From positions 1 through 64,000 of the forward strand of contig NZ_JAGQCJ010000016.1 in assembly GCF_024346135.1 (NCBI RefSeq): a stretch of DNA of 64,000 nucleotides, written 5' to 3'. The notes under the pieces are model-generated. The model worked only from the letters and a program-made list of their open reading frames with translations. It was not told the origin of the DNA and ran no database searches. Shown piece after piece: positions 26,839 through 36,556 of this stretch. Each line of letters starts with the position of its first letter. Position 1 is the first letter of the stretch. The translations under genes and the position numbers were made by a program. The stretch is from Cyanobium sp. CH-040 (GTDB taxonomy: Bacteria > Cyanobacteriota > Cyanobacteriia > PCC-6307 > Cyanobiaceae).

Positions 26839-28068
26839 CTAGAGGCTGCGCAGGGCCACGATCGGATCCAGGCGCGCCGCCCGCCGTGCCGGCACCACGC
26901 CGAAGAACAGGCCGATCGATCCGGACAGGCCCACCGTGAGCAGCACCATCGACGGCCCGATGGTGGCCGGCAGCGGTGTCACCAGCGCCACCAGGCTCAC
27001 GGTGCCCAGCCCCACCAGGGTGCCGATGGCGCCGCCCAGGCTCGCCAGCACCAGCGACTCCACCAGGAACTGCAGCAGCACGTCGCCGCTGCGGGCGCCG
27101 AGGGCCTTGCGCAGGCCGATCTCGGCGGTGCGCTCGCTCACCGACACCAGCATGATGTTCATGATGCCGATGCCGCCCACCAGCAGCGACACGCCGCCGA
27201 TGGCCGCCAGCATCAGCGTGAGTCCGCCGGTGATCGTGCTCACGATGGTCAGGGCGTCCTGCTGGGAGCGCACCGCGAAGTCGTCCTCGCGGATGATGCG
27301 ATGCCGCTGGCGCAGCAGATTGGTGATCTGGAAGGCGGCGGCGTTGATGCTCTCCGCGTCGCGCGCCTCCACACTGATGAAGTTCAGGCTCACCCCGTAG
27401 GTGGGGTCGCGGCCCGACAGCCTGTTCACCATCGTGGTGAGGGGCACGTAGGCGCTCTCGTCCTGGTTCTGGCCGAACACGGCCCCCTTGGCCTCCAGCA
27501 CCCCGATCACCGCGAAGGGCTGGTTGCGGATCCGCAGCGTCTGTCCCAGGGCCTCCCTGCCGGGAAACATCTTCTCCGCCAGGTCGGGGCCGATCACGGT
27601 GACGGCCCGCACGCCCTCGAGGTCGCTGGCGGAGAAGAAGCGGCCCTGGGCCACCTCGAACTGCCGGATCGGCAGGAACTCGGGCGTCACGCCGTTGATC
27701 GAGGCGCTGCTGCTCAGCCCGCCGGCCTGCACCACCTCACTGAGGGTGATCTGGGGTGCCACCCGGCTCACGCTCGGCACCTGCTCGCCGATCGCCTGGG
27801 CGTCCTCCAGCACCAGCGTGCGGGGGAAGTCGATGCCCTGGCGGCGGGTGTCGTTGTTGCCGGGCACCACGAACAGCACGTTGGCACCCAGGTTGCTGAG
27901 CTGGCCCTCGGCCAGGTTCTGGGCGCCGCGGCCCACCCCCACCAGGGTGATCACCGAGGCGTTGCCGATCACGATCCCCAGCATCGTCAGCAGGCTGCGC
28001 AGCCGGTTTGCGCGCAGCGTGGCGAAGGCCATGCCGACGGTTTCTGGCAGGGGCAACCGCGAGGCCAT
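26839..28068 (-). CDS. MacB/DevC-like ABC transporter permease
   Basis: A 409-residue MacB-type permease with an N-terminal transmembrane helix (RSLLTMLGIVIGNASVITLVGVG), a large periplasmic MacB core domain, and three C-terminal helices with GGIGIMNIMLVSVSERTAEIGLRKALGA, the hallmark of this exporter class. Such permeases work with an ATPase and often a membrane-fusion protein, neither of which is adjacent. It lies 18 bases downstream of pyk on the same strand. Confidence 0.88.
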   Translation of the reverse strand: MASRLPLPETVGMAFATLRANRLRSLLTMLGIVIGNASVITLVGVGRGAQNLAEGQLSNLGANVLFVVPGNNDTRRQGIDFPRTLVLEDAQAIGEQVPSVSRVAPQITLSEVVQAGGLSSSASINGVTPEFLPIRQFEVAQGRFFSASDLEGVRAVTVIGPDLAEKMFPGREALGQTLRIRNQPFAVIGVLEAKGAVFGQNQDESAYVPLTTMVNRLSGRDPTYGVSLNFISVEARDAESINAAAFQITNLLRQRHRIIREDDFAVRSQQDALTIVSTITGGLTLMLAAIGGVSLLVGGIGIMNIMLVSVSERTAEIGLRKALGARSGDVLLQFLVESLVLASLGGAIGTLVGLGTVSLVALVTPLPATIGPSMVLLTVGLSGSIGLFFGVVPARRAARLDPIVALRSL

Positions 28069-28085
28069 AACGGATCAGGCGCTGC

Positions 28086-29870
28086 CTACACGATGCCGTC
28101 CCGCTCCTCCGGGGTGTGGCTGCGGGCCACGCGGTGCACCTCGCCACGCTGCAGATCGAGGGTCACGATCTCGCCCTGCTCCAGCGCGCTGAGGGCGTTG
28201 GCCACGCCCACGATCGCCGGGATGCCGACGCTGCGGGCCATCAGGGCGGCGTGGCTGTCGTCTCCGCCCACCTCGGCGATCACGGCCTTCGCCTTGCGGA
28301 TGGCCTCCACATACACCGAGCTGGTTTCGCGCACCACCAGGATCTCGCCGGTCTGGATCTGGGCGGCCGCTTCGGGGGCCTCCACCAGCCGCACCCGGCC
28401 GCTCACCGAGCCGCTGCCGATCGCCAGCCCCCTGGGCAGGGCGGCCGACACCAGGCCCACCTTGATGAAGTCGGTGGCCCCGCTCACCCCGGCCAGGGTG
28501 CCGGCGGTCTGCACCACCAGGTCGCCGTCCTCCAGGTAGCCCAGCTCCCGGGCCATGCCCATGGCCAGGCTGAAGGTGCCGGTGGAAGAGTTCTGGTCCT
28601 GCACCAGCAGCGGGTTCACACCCCAGCTGAGCTGCAGCTGGCGCGCCACCCGGGGCTCGCTGGTGATCGCCAGGATCGGCGTGCTGGGCCGGAACTTGCT
28701 CACGTTGCGGGCCGTGGCCCCGCTCTGGGTGAGGGGCAGGATCGCCGCGGCGTTGAGATTGCGGGCGATCGTGCTCACCGCCTGGCAGATGGCGTTGGGG
28801 ATCGTGCTGGCCATGCGGCTGTCGATCACCCGCTGGGGGTAGTCGCGCTCGATGCGGCGGGCGATGGTGGCCATGGTGGCCACGGCCTCCACGGGGAAGT
28901 CGCCCACGGCGCTCTCATTGGAGAGCATCACCGCGTCGGTGCCGTCGAGGATGGCGTTGGCCACGTCGCTCACCTCGGCGCGGGTGGGGCGGGGGCAGCT
29001 CACCATCGAGTCGAGCATCTGGGTGGCGGTGATCACCGGGATGCCGAGGCTGTTGGCCTTGCGGATCAGTTCCTTCTGCAGCAGCGGCACCTCCTCGGCC
29101 GGCATCTCCACCCCCAGGTCGCCGCGCGCCACCATCACCCCGTCGCAGAGCAGCAGGATGTCGTCGATCTGGTCGATGGCCTCGAATTTCTCGATCTTGG
29201 CCACCACCGGCGTGCGGTGACCCTGGCTGGCGATCAGCTCCTTGATCTCGCGCAGGTCGGAGGGGTTGCGCACGAAGCTGAGGGCCACCCAGTCCACCCC
29301 CTGCTCCAGGCCGAAGGCCAGGTCGATGCGGTCCTTGTCGGTGAGGGCCCGGATCGACAGCTGCACGTCGGGGAAGTTCACCCCCTTGTTGTTGGAGAGC
29401 ACCCCGCCCACGCTCACCCGGCAGTGCAGGGTGCGGCCCGGGATGTCCACTTCCTCCACCACCATCTCCACCCGGCCGTCGTCCAGCAGGATGCGGCTGC
29501 CGGCAGGCACCTCCTCGGCGAGGGTGGCGTAGGTGACGGTGGCGATGGTGTGGTCACAGGCCACCTCCCGGGAGGTGAGCTGGAAGCTGTCGCCGCAGGC
29601 CAGCGTGATGGGTCCGCCGGCGAAGCGGCCCAGACGGATCTTGGGACCCTGGAGATCCTGCAGGATGCCCACCTGCACCCCGAGCTCCTCGGAGACCTCG
29701 CGGATGGTGGCGATGCGCGCCGCGTGCTCGCTGTGGTCGCCGTGGGAGAAGTTGAGCCGGAAGGTGCTGGCACCGGCGGCGATCAGCTCCCGCAGCCGTT
29801 CCGGCGATTCGGTGGCGGGGCCGATCGTGGCCACGATCTTGGTGCGACGCATGAGATCGTGGTGATGCAT
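28086..29870 (-). CDS. pyk: Pyruvate kinase with C-terminal PEP-utilising domain
   Basis: A 594-residue pyruvate kinase, longer than the usual 470. The catalytic part has RRTKIVATIGPATES, FRLNFSHGDHSEH, VAKIEKFEAIDQIDDI and MVARGDLGVEMP. After the allosteric C domain comes an extra 110-residue PEP-utiliser mobile domain with GGDDSHAALMARSVGIPAIVG, whose His matches the phosphohistidine site. This form is common in cyanobacteria and Bacilli. It starts at the ATG at 29870 or six codons later at 29852. It makes ATP and pyruvate in lower glycolysis. Confidence 0.93.
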   Translation of the reverse strand: MHHHDLMRRTKIVATIGPATESPERLRELIAAGASTFRLNFSHGDHSEHAARIATIREVSEELGVQVGILQDLQGPKIRLGRFAGGPITLACGDSFQLTSREVACDHTIATVTYATLAEEVPAGSRILLDDGRVEMVVEEVDIPGRTLHCRVSVGGVLSNNKGVNFPDVQLSIRALTDKDRIDLAFGLEQGVDWVALSFVRNPSDLREIKELIASQGHRTPVVAKIEKFEAIDQIDDILLLCDGVMVARGDLGVEMPAEEVPLLQKELIRKANSLGIPVITATQMLDSMVSCPRPTRAEVSDVANAILDGTDAVMLSNESAVGDFPVEAVATMATIARRIERDYPQRVIDSRMASTIPNAICQAVSTIARNLNAAAILPLTQSGATARNVSKFRPSTPILAITSEPRVARQLQLSWGVNPLLVQDQNSSTGTFSLAMGMARELGYLEDGDLVVQTAGTLAGVSGATDFIKVGLVSAALPRGLAIGSGSVSGRVRLVEAPEAAAQIQTGEILVVRETSSVYVEAIRKAKAVIAEVGGDDSHAALMARSVGIPAIVGVANALSALEQGEIVTLDLQRGEVHRVARSHTPEERDGIV

Positions 29871-29927
29871 CGGCGCGCCATTGACCCGGCCGAAACTACC
29901 ATCGGCCCCTTGCCGGACTGCTCCTGC

Positions 29928-30257
29928 GTGGATCTGCTCACCTACCAGCGCCGGTCCCGCGCCACCGCCCGCTATCCGGATGCCGGCAGCAACCCCATCT
30001 ACCCCACCCTGGGCCTCTGCGGCGAGGCGGGCGAGGTGGCCGACAAGGTGAAGAAGGTGATCCGCGACCGCGGCGGTGAGTTCTCCCCCGAGGTGAAGCA
30101 CGCCCTGGAACTGGAGCTCGGCGACGTGCTCTGGTACGTGGCCCAGCTGGCCACCGAACTGGGCCTCGAGCTCGACCAGGTGGCCCGCGCCAACCTCGAC
30201 AAGCTGGCCAGCCGGGCCGCCCGCGACGTGATCGGCGGCGAAGGAGACCACCGTTGA
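29928..30257 (+). CDS. MazG-like nucleotide pyrophosphohydrolase
   Basis: A protein of 109 residues with the MazG motif: PTLGLCGEAGEVADKVKKVIRD (EExxE-type metal site) and ELELGDVLWYVAQLATELGL (ExxD). Such enzymes hydrolyse NTPs or dNTPs to NMP and pyrophosphate. The GTG at 29928 (MDLLTYQRRS) is the likely start, because it matches the family and keeps the gene clear of pyk; an ATG at 29865 would make the two overlap head to head. The next gene overlaps its stop by four bases. Confidence 0.82.
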   Translation: MDLLTYQRRSRATARYPDAGSNPIYPTLGLCGEAGEVADKVKKVIRDRGGEFSPEVKHALELELGDVLWYVAQLATELGLELDQVARANLDKLASRAARDVIGGEGDHR

Positions 30258-30760
30258 GCCGCCTTCCGCGCCGCCGCTTCCGGTTCCGCCCTCTGCCGGC
30301 GCTGCTGGCCCTGGCCCTGCTGCTGCCTGCCCTGCTGCTCGCGCCCGTGCCGGCCTGGGCGGCCGACCTGAGCGTCAGCGAGGTGACCCTGGAGCCCTGC
30401 CCTGCCGCCGACGTGGCGGCCCAGCCCGATCGCTCCCGCGCCAGCGGCGCCCGCTGCTACGCCCTGCGCGGGATGGTGGAGAACCCAGGTCGGCGCACCG
30501 TGTTCGACACCGATGTCTACGCCCGCATCCTCGATGCCAGCGGCGAGCCGGTGCTGCAGAACCGCAGCCGGGTGGGCACGATCGGTGATGTGGAGCCGGG
30601 GCGCTCGGGTTTCGCCCTGCGTCTGGCGGTGCCGGCCGGCACCCCCGGCCCGCTCAGTTTCCACAGCGTGCGGGCCAGGGGATTCAACGCCCCGGTGCGC
30701 ACCCGGGCCGGCGAGGGTGAGGACCTGCTGCCCCTGGAGCAGGCCCTGGCGGCTCAGTAG
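30254..30760 (+). CDS. Exported protein of unknown function
   Basis: A 168-residue protein from a TTG start, with a long basic n-region and a strong hydrophobic core (LLALALLLPALLLAPVPAWA), cleaved after AWA near residue 36. The mature part is beta-rich (LSVSEVTLEPCPA, YALRGMVENPGRRTVFDTDVYARIL, GRSGFALRLAVPAGTPG), like a fibronectin/FxLYD-type domain used in protein-protein contacts. Two cysteines could form a disulfide. No family name is certain. Confidence 0.65.
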   Translation: MSRLPRRRFRFRPLPALLALALLLPALLLAPVPAWAADLSVSEVTLEPCPAADVAAQPDRSRASGARCYALRGMVENPGRRTVFDTDVYARILDASGEPVLQNRSRVGTIGDVEPGRSGFALRLAVPAGTPGPLSFHSVRARGFNAPVRTRAGEGEDLLPLEQALAAQ

Positions 30761-31041
30761 AGCCCGGCCATCACGCTCATGCTGATGCTGCCGAGGATCT
30801 GCTGGCCGAAGCTGAGGGCCAGGAACGCCAGGATCGCCGACAGGTCGAGACCGCCGATCGGTGGGATCAGGCCCCGGAACACGTTCAGGTAGGGGTCGGT
30901 GATCGAGCTCACCGTGCTCAGCACCGGGTTGCTCCAGTCGAGGTTGGGAAACCAGGTGAGCAGCACCCGCACCAGCAGGATCAGCGAATAGATCTGCAGC
31001 GTGTTGCTGAACACGAGCAGCAGCTGGGAGAGAACTTCCAT
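30754..31041 (-). CDS. YggT family (Ycf19-like) membrane protein
   Basis: A 95-residue YggT/Ycf19 protein with two transmembrane segments ([18 protein letters not shown] and [17 protein letters not shown]) and the family motif [18 protein letters not shown]. Cyanobacterial and plastid members affect thylakoid or nucleoid organisation, but the molecular role is unsettled. It lies 44 bases downstream of scpB on the same strand. Confidence 0.88.
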   Translation of the reverse strand: MEVLSQLLLVFSNTLQIYSLILLVRVLLTWFPNLDWSNPVLSTVSSITDPYLNVFRGLIPPIGGLDLSAILAFLALSFGQQILGSISMSVMAGLY

Positions 31042-31085
31042 GGGGTGAGCGAGCGGGGGACGGGGGAACGGACCGTGGCGCGACT

Positions 31086-31655
31086 CTATGCAGCCCGGGC
31101 CGGCGGCACCTGCAGGGCCGGTTCGCCCGACTCCTCGCCGCCGATCGCGAAGGTGCGGTGGAACTTCTCGCTCAGGCTCAGCCAGTAGGAGCGGCCCTCG
31201 CTCTGGCGCCGGCGTTCGATGAAGTCCTGGGCCAGCAGTTCCTTGATGTGCTCGTAGGCGCCGGATCCCCGCAGGTCCACCAGTTCCGACTGCAGGATGC
31301 GTTTGCGCAGGGCGATCGTGGCCAGGGTGCGCAGGGTGGCGGTGGAGAGATCCACCGGCAGAAGGTTCTGCACCAGTCCGGCCAGACCGTCGCGCAGCTG
31401 CAGGCTGTAGCGATTGCCCTCCTGGCGCACCTCCAGGGCGGTGTCGCGATGGGCGTAGTCCGCCATCAGGGTGATCAGGCCCAGTTCCGCCTCGTCGCGG
31501 TCCACGCCCGCCAGCTCGGCCAGCTCCGCCAGGCTCAGCGGCCGTCCCTTGAGGTAGAGGATCGCCTCCAGCCGGGCCGGCAGCGAGAGAGCGCACACCG
31601 CCGCAGGGCTGCCGGCGTCCGTGGCGCCGGCCCTGGGATCGCTGTCGCTGCTCAT
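31086..31655 (-). CDS. scpB: Segregation and condensation protein ScpB
   Basis: A 189-residue ScpB, the winged-helix kleisin-associated subunit of the SMC-ScpAB condensin. Motifs: [57 protein letters not shown] (in outline) and [19 protein letters not shown]. The ATG at 31655 (MSSDSDPR) is chosen. ScpA is not in the window. Confidence 0.9.
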   Translation of the reverse strand: MSSDSDPRAGATDAGSPAAVCALSLPARLEAILYLKGRPLSLAELAELAGVDRDEAELGLITLMADYAHRDTALEVRQEGNRYSLQLRDGLAGLVQNLLPVDLSTATLRTLATIALRKRILQSELVDLRGSGAYEHIKELLAQDFIERRRQSEGRSYWLSLSEKFHRTFAIGGEESGEPALQVPPARAA

Positions 31656-31724
31656 CGGGATGGGCCACAGCCACGGGTGCACGCTACGCAGGCCGGCCGC
31701 GACGCTGCAACCCGCAGGGGCCGC

Positions 31725-33344
31725 TCAGCCCAGGAACAACCGGTAGGCGGGGTTGTCGCTCTCGTCCCAGTGCTGGTAGGCGAGGCCCTCCAGGAACGCC
31801 TGCCACTGCCCCCGCTCGCCGGGCGGCACCTGCACCCCCACCACGATCCGGCCCACGTCGGCGCCGTGGTTCCGGTAGTGGAAGATGCTGATGTTCCAGC
31901 TGGCCTGCAGGGCATTCACGAAGGCCATCAGGGCTCCGGGCTTCTCGGGAAACTCGAAGCGGTAGAGCAGCTCCTCGCCCTGCGCCAGCGCCGGCCCGGC
32001 GCTGGCCGGCAGGCGCCCGCCCACCATGTGGCGCAGGTGCAGCTTGGCCAGCTCATTGCCGCTGAGATCGAGACAGGGGAAGCCGGCGACCTCCAGGGCG
32101 CGCATCAGCGCTTCGGTGTCGCTGCGGTCGCGGATCTGCACTCCCACGAAGATGTGCGCGAGCCTGGGGTCCGCCAGCCGGTAGCTGAACTCGGTGAGGC
32201 TGCGCTGGCCCAGCACGGCACAGAAGCGCCGCAGGCTGCCGGGCTGCTCGGGAATCTCCACCGCCAGCATCGCCTCGCGCTCCTCGCCCAGCTCGGCCCG
32301 CTCGGCCACGAAGCGCAGGCGGTCGAAGTTCATGTTGGCGCCGCAGGCCACCGCCACCAGGCAGCGCCCGCGCAGCTGTCGCTCGGCCACGTCGGTCTTC
32401 ATGCCAGCCACGGCCAGGGCGCCGGCGGGCTCCAGGATCGAGCGGGTGTCCTCGAACACGTCCTTGATCGCGGCGCAGATCTCGTCGGTGCTCACGGTCA
32501 CCATCCGGTCCACGTGGCGGCGGGCCAGGGCGAAGGTGTGCTCGCCCACCTGGCGCACGGCCACGCCGTCGGCGAACAGCCCCACCTGCTCCAGCCGCAC
32601 CCGCTCGCCGCAGGCCAGGGAGCGCGCCATGGCATCGGCGTCCACCGGCTCCACCCCCACGATCTGCACCTGGGGCCAGAGCGCCTTCACGTAGGCGGCG
32701 ATGCCGGCGATCAGGCCGCCGCCGCCCACGGCCACGTAGATCGCGTCCGGCGGGGTGGAGCACTGGCGGAGGATCTCCAGGGCGATGGTCCCCTGGCCGG
32801 CGATCACGTCCGGGTCGTCGAAGGGGTGGATGAAGGTGAGCCCGCGCTCGGCCGCGACGCGGGTGGCCTCGGCGCAGGCGGCGTCGTAGTTGTCGCCGTG
32901 CAGCAGCACCTCGGCGCCCCGGGCGGCCACTGCCTTCACCTTCATCTCCGGCGTGGTGACCGGCATCACGATCACCGCCCGGCAGCCCAGGCGCTGGGCC
33001 CCCAGGGCCACGCCCTGGGCGTGGTTGCCGGCGCTGGCGGCGATCACGCCGCGCTCCAGCTCCGCCGGGCTGAGGCCGGCCATCTTGTTGTAGGCGCCGC
33101 GCAGCTTGAAGCTGAACACCGGCTGCAGGTCCTCGCGCTTGAGCAGCACCCGGTTGCCCAGCCGCGCCGAGAGGTTCGGCGCCGCGTCGAGGGGCGACTC
33201 GATCGCCACGTCGTAGACCCGGGCCCGCAGGATCCGCTGCAGATAGCCCTCGGTGGACGGGTCGGCGGGGGCGTCTGCAGCGGCGCTGGTGGCGGTGTCG
33301 GTGGCAGCGGCCGTGGCAGCGGCCGTGGCGAGGGTCTCACTCAT
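31725..33344 (-). CDS. ilvA: Threonine ammonia-lyase (biosynthetic threonine deaminase) IlvA
   Basis: A 539-residue PLP enzyme that turns threonine into 2-oxobutanoate, the first step of isoleucine synthesis. PLP Lys80 lies in [13 protein letters not shown], the phosphate-binding loop is in [14 protein letters not shown], and two C-terminal ACT-like regulatory domains respond to isoleucine and valine. The first 30 residues are low-complexity Ala/Thr (from repeated GGCAGCGGCCGT-like DNA). It is divergent from dxs, with 72 bases between the starts. Confidence 0.95.
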   Translation of the reverse strand: MSETLATAAATAAATDTATSAAADAPADPSTEGYLQRILRARVYDVAIESPLDAAPNLSARLGNRVLLKREDLQPVFSFKLRGAYNKMAGLSPAELERGVIAASAGNHAQGVALGAQRLGCRAVIVMPVTTPEMKVKAVAARGAEVLLHGDNYDAACAEATRVAAERGLTFIHPFDDPDVIAGQGTIALEILRQCSTPPDAIYVAVGGGGLIAGIAAYVKALWPQVQIVGVEPVDADAMARSLACGERVRLEQVGLFADGVAVRQVGEHTFALARRHVDRMVTVSTDEICAAIKDVFEDTRSILEPAGALAVAGMKTDVAERQLRGRCLVAVACGANMNFDRLRFVAERAELGEEREAMLAVEIPEQPGSLRRFCAVLGQRSLTEFSYRLADPRLAHIFVGVQIRDRSDTEALMRALEVAGFPCLDLSGNELAKLHLRHMVGGRLPASAGPALAQGEELLYRFEFPEKPGALMAFVNALQASWNISIFHYRNHGADVGRIVVGVQVPPGERGQWQAFLEGLAYQHWDESDNPAYRLFLG

Positions 33345-33416
33345 GAGCCCAGTGTCGCAATCGGCACCGGCCCTCTGGAAGCAACCCCTAGATTGCACGT
33401 CACTAGACAGGTCGTG

Positions 33417-35339
33417 ATGCATCTCAGCGAGCTGAGCCATCCCAACCAACTGCACGGCCTCAGCGTCAGCGAGCTCGAAGCGATCGCCCGCCAGATCCGC
33501 GACCGCCATCTGGAGGTGGTGAGCACCAGCGGTGGCCACCTGGGTCCGGGTCTGGGGGTGGTGGAACTCACCCTCGCCCTCTACCAGACCCTCGATCTGG
33601 ACCACGACAAGGTGGTGTGGGACGTGGGCCACCAGGCCTATCCCCACAAGCTGGTCACCGGCCGCTACCACGACTTCCACACCCTGCGCCAGCAGGGCGG
33701 CGTGGCCGGCTACCTCAAGCGCAGCGAGAGCCGCTTCGACCACTTCGGCGCCGGCCACGCCAGCACCTCGATCTCCGCGGCCCTGGGCATGGCCCTGGCC
33801 CGCGACCGCCGCTGCGAGGACTTCAAGTGCGTGGCGGTGATCGGCGACGGCGCCCTCACCGGCGGCATGGCCCTCGAGGCGATCAACCATGCCGGCCACC
33901 TGCCCCACACCCGGCTGCTGGTGGTGCTGAACGACAACGACATGTCGATCAGCCCGCCGGTGGGCGCCCTCTCCACCCACCTCAACCGCATGCGGCACAG
34001 CAAGCCGCTGCAGTTCCTGCAGGACAACGCCGAGGAGGCGATCAAGCACCTGCCCTTCCTGCACGGTGAGCTGCCGCCGGAGCTCAAGAACCTCAAGGAG
34101 AGCCTCAAGCGTCTGTCGGTGCCCAAGCTCGGCGCCGTCTTCGAAGAGCTGGGCTTCACCTACATGGGCCCGGTGGACGGCCACGACATCGCCGCCATGG
34201 TGAAGCTGTTCCAGCAGGCCCATGCCCACGACGGGCCGGTGCTGGTGCACGTGGCCACCACCAAGGGCAAGGGCTACCCCTACGCCGAGGCCGACCAGGT
34301 GGGCTACCACGCCCAGAGCGCCTTCGATCTCTCCACCGGCAAGGCCTTCCCCTCCAGCAAGCCCAAGCCGCCCGGCTACAGCAAGGTGTTCGGCCAGACG
34401 CTGGTGAAGATCTGCGAGCAGGACCCCACCGTGGTGGGCATCACCGCCGCCATGGCCACCGGCACGGGTCTCGATCTGCTCGAGAAGGCCCTGCCCGGTC
34501 AGTACTTCGATGTGGGCATCGCCGAGCAGCACGCCGTGACCATGGCGGCCGGCATGGCCTGCGAGGGCCTGAAACCGGTGGTGGCGATCTACAGCACCTT
34601 CCTGCAGCGGGCCTACGACCAGCTGATCCACGACGTGGGCATCCAGAAGCTGCCGGTCACCTTCGTGATGGACCGGGCGGGAATCGTCGGTGCCGACGGT
34701 CCCACCCATCAGGGGCAGTACGACATCAGCTACCTGCGGGCCGTACCCAACTTCACGGTGATGGCCCCCAAGGACGAGGCCGAGCTGCAGCGCATGCTGT
34801 TGACGGCCATCCAGCACGACGGTCCCTGCGCTCTGCGGATTCCCAGGGGCGAGGGGGAGGGCGTGCCGCTGGCCGAGGAGGGCTTCGAGCCGCTGCAGAT
34901 CGGCCGTGGCGAACTGCTCACCGACGGCGACGACCTGCTGATCGTGGCCTACGGCGCCATGGTTCATCCGGCCCTGGCCACCGCCGGTCTGCTGCAGGAA
35001 CAGGGTCTGCGGGCGGCGGTGATCAACGCCCGCTTCCTGCGGCCGCTCGATGAGGCCCTGATCCTGCCCATGGCCCGCCGCATCGGCCGGGTGGTGACGA
35101 TGGAAGAGGGCTCCCTGCCCGGCGGTTTCGGTGCCGCGGTGGTGGAGAGCCTCAACGATCACGGCGTGCTGGTGCCCGTGCTGCGCATCGGCATCCCCGA
35201 CGTGCTGGTCGACCACGCCAGCCCGGCCCAGAGCAAGCAGGCCCTCGGTCTCACGCCGGCCCAGATGGCCGAGCGGATCGCCAGCCACTTCGGCGCGGTG
35301 CTGCGTTCACCCGCCGCGGCGCAGACGGTCGGCGTCTGA
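33417..35339 (+). CDS. dxs: 1-deoxy-D-xylulose-5-phosphate synthase
   Basis: A 640-residue thiamine-diphosphate enzyme that condenses pyruvate and glyceraldehyde-3-phosphate, the entry step of the MEP isoprenoid pathway feeding carotenoids, phytol and quinones. The ThDP-binding motif is [18 protein letters not shown] with NDNDMSIS; the transketolase-type site includes [17 protein letters not shown], and [15 protein letters not shown] is typical. The start is the ATG at 33417 (MHLSEL), with a GTG one codon earlier. Confidence 0.96.
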   Translation: MHLSELSHPNQLHGLSVSELEAIARQIRDRHLEVVSTSGGHLGPGLGVVELTLALYQTLDLDHDKVVWDVGHQAYPHKLVTGRYHDFHTLRQQGGVAGYLKRSESRFDHFGAGHASTSISAALGMALARDRRCEDFKCVAVIGDGALTGGMALEAINHAGHLPHTRLLVVLNDNDMSISPPVGALSTHLNRMRHSKPLQFLQDNAEEAIKHLPFLHGELPPELKNLKESLKRLSVPKLGAVFEELGFTYMGPVDGHDIAAMVKLFQQAHAHDGPVLVHVATTKGKGYPYAEADQVGYHAQSAFDLSTGKAFPSSKPKPPGYSKVFGQTLVKICEQDPTVVGITAAMATGTGLDLLEKALPGQYFDVGIAEQHAVTMAAGMACEGLKPVVAIYSTFLQRAYDQLIHDVGIQKLPVTFVMDRAGIVGADGPTHQGQYDISYLRAVPNFTVMAPKDEAELQRMLLTAIQHDGPCALRIPRGEGEGVPLAEEGFEPLQIGRGELLTDGDDLLIVAYGAMVHPALATAGLLQEQGLRAAVINARFLRPLDEALILPMARRIGRVVTMEEGSLPGGFGAAVVESLNDHGVLVPVLRIGIPDVLVDHASPAQSKQALGLTPAQMAERIASHFGAVLRSPAAAQTVGV

Positions 35340-35370
35340 GCCTGGGCCCTGGGCGGCGCCACAGCAAAAT

Positions 35371-35400
35371 CCACCGGATGGTCGCCATCCGGTGGGTTTC
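35371..35400 (+). terminator. Terminator hairpin between dxs and psaK
   Basis: CCACCGGATGG (35371-35381) pairs perfectly with CCATCCGGTGG (35385-35395) around a 3-base loop, followed by GTTTCCC. An AAAAT run before the stem gives a T run on the other strand, so it may serve both dxs and psaK, which converge here. Confidence 0.75.
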
Positions 35401-35496
35401 CCCTGCTTGTGGCTCCCGACCCGTTGCGTTTCGAGGGCTGGGTTTCAGGGCTGCAGCAGGGGGGCGCTGGGCACCATCCCCTGCTGCCCAGCGGCT

Positions 35497-35766
35497 TCAG
35501 ACCACGCCGCGGGAGGCCAGGCCCAGGATCGCGCCGATGCCCAGGATGTGACCCAGGCTGAGGGTGCCGAGCATGGCGCCGTGGCTGAGCCCGCCGAACA
35601 GGGCGGAGTTGGGCAGCTGCAGGCCCACGTTGGGCTGCTTGATGGTGGCCTTGCCGATGGCGATGGCGATCACGTTGCAGACGATCATCACCAGGGCCAC
35701 CTTCGGCGACCAGGTGATGGTGGCGGGAGCCATGGCCAGGGGCTGGACCAGAAGCGGAGCGAACAT
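35497..35766 (-). CDS. psaK: Photosystem I reaction centre subunit PsaK
   Basis: An 89-residue PsaK (subunit X) with two transmembrane helices (VALVMIVCNVIAIAIG and LGHILGIGAILGLASRGVV), joined by the conserved loop TIKQPNVGLQLPNSALFGG. It binds chlorophyll at the edge of photosystem I and takes part in state transitions and antenna docking. The ATG at 35766 (MFAPLLV) is chosen. Confidence 0.94.
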   Translation of the reverse strand: MFAPLLVQPLAMAPATITWSPKVALVMIVCNVIAIAIGKATIKQPNVGLQLPNSALFGGLSHGAMLGTLSLGHILGIGAILGLASRGVV

Positions 35767-35833
35767 GGAGCACAAGCCGACGCCCCATCTTCCGGGGTGC
35801 GGCGGCCAGGAGCCCGAGCGGCGTAAGAGTTGT

Positions 35834-36190
35834 TCACCGGTCGTCCGGAGTGGCCCCGGCGCCAGCCCCGCCGCTCAGGGCCCGGCTGAAGCCCACCGCC
35901 ACCAGCAGGTTGGCCAGGGTGAGGAAGGCCTCCGCGCCGCCGTGCAGGGCGTCCACGTCCGCCAGCTGCCTGCCGGTGGTCTGCAGGGCCACCACCGAGG
36001 CGGCGATGGTGACCGCCACGAACACCAGCGTGAACTGAAACCCTCGCCGGGCGAGGACGGGAAAGCCCTCGATGCGCCCCGCCAGCCGGAGGAAGGCGAG
36101 ATAGGGCAGCAGCGACAGCACGAAGAACGGCGTGGGGTCGATCTGCCCCAGCCGTTCCAGCAGCGCCAGGCCGGCACCGCCGTCAGCCAC
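35834..36190 (-). CDS. DUF3593 family membrane protein
   Basis: A 118-residue protein of the cyanobacteria/plant DUF3593 family: LGQIDPTPFFVLSLLPYLAFLRL, then two further hydrophobic segments (FTLVFVAVTIAASVVAL and LTLANLLVAVGFSRAL). Function unknown. It is coupled to the DUF2499 gene by an overlap, starting at the GTG at 36190; the two families regularly occur side by side and may form a membrane pair. Confidence 0.75.
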   Translation of the reverse strand: MADGGAGLALLERLGQIDPTPFFVLSLLPYLAFLRLAGRIEGFPVLARRGFQFTLVFVAVTIAASVVALQTTGRQLADVDALHGGAEAFLTLANLLVAVGFSRALSGGAGAGATPDDR

Positions 36191-36512
36191 CGGAACCCTC
36201 CTGCGCCTGCGGGAGTTCCGCCCGCTGCCGGCGCAGGATGTGCCAGGCCGCCAGAGCCAGGGCGCCATTGCCCGCGGTGGTGAGCGCCGCCTGCAGCACC
36301 ACCAGCCCCCGCAGCTCGGCGGGGTTGTCGAACAGATGCCAGGTGCAGGCGCACATGGCGCTCACCAGGGCCGGCAGCATCGCCAGCGCCAGCCAGCGCC
36401 AGGCCCCCTCCTGCCGCACCCCGGCCAGGCGCTGCACGGCCACCATCGCCGCCACCCACTCCAGCACCGAGGTGATGTGGATCCACCAGGTGGGCAGCGA
36501 GAGGGCGTGCAT
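36183..36512 (-). CDS. DUF2499 family membrane protein
   Basis: A 109-residue protein of the DUF2499 family: MHALSLPTWWIHITSVLEW, LPALVSAMCACTWHLFDN and LVVLQAALTTAGNGALALAAW are family motifs, with three or four transmembrane helices. Function is unknown; plastid homologues exist. The ATG at 36512 is chosen. The DUF3593 gene overlaps its end. It is divergent from the ABC exporter operon at 36557. Confidence 0.78.
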   Translation of the reverse strand: MHALSLPTWWIHITSVLEWVAAMVAVQRLAGVRQEGAWRWLALAMLPALVSAMCACTWHLFDNPAELRGLVVLQAALTTAGNGALALAAWHILRRQRAELPQAQEGSGG

Positions 36513-36556
36513 CGAAGCCGCTGTCAGGCGCACAACTCTATGGATAGGGTGCGGCG

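Noticed and set aside
31158-33416. A very long open frame running into dxs from upstream
   Set aside because: It is the antisense shadow of ilvA and scpB in GC-rich DNA; the upstream part has low-complexity composition, and dxs homologues begin at 33417.
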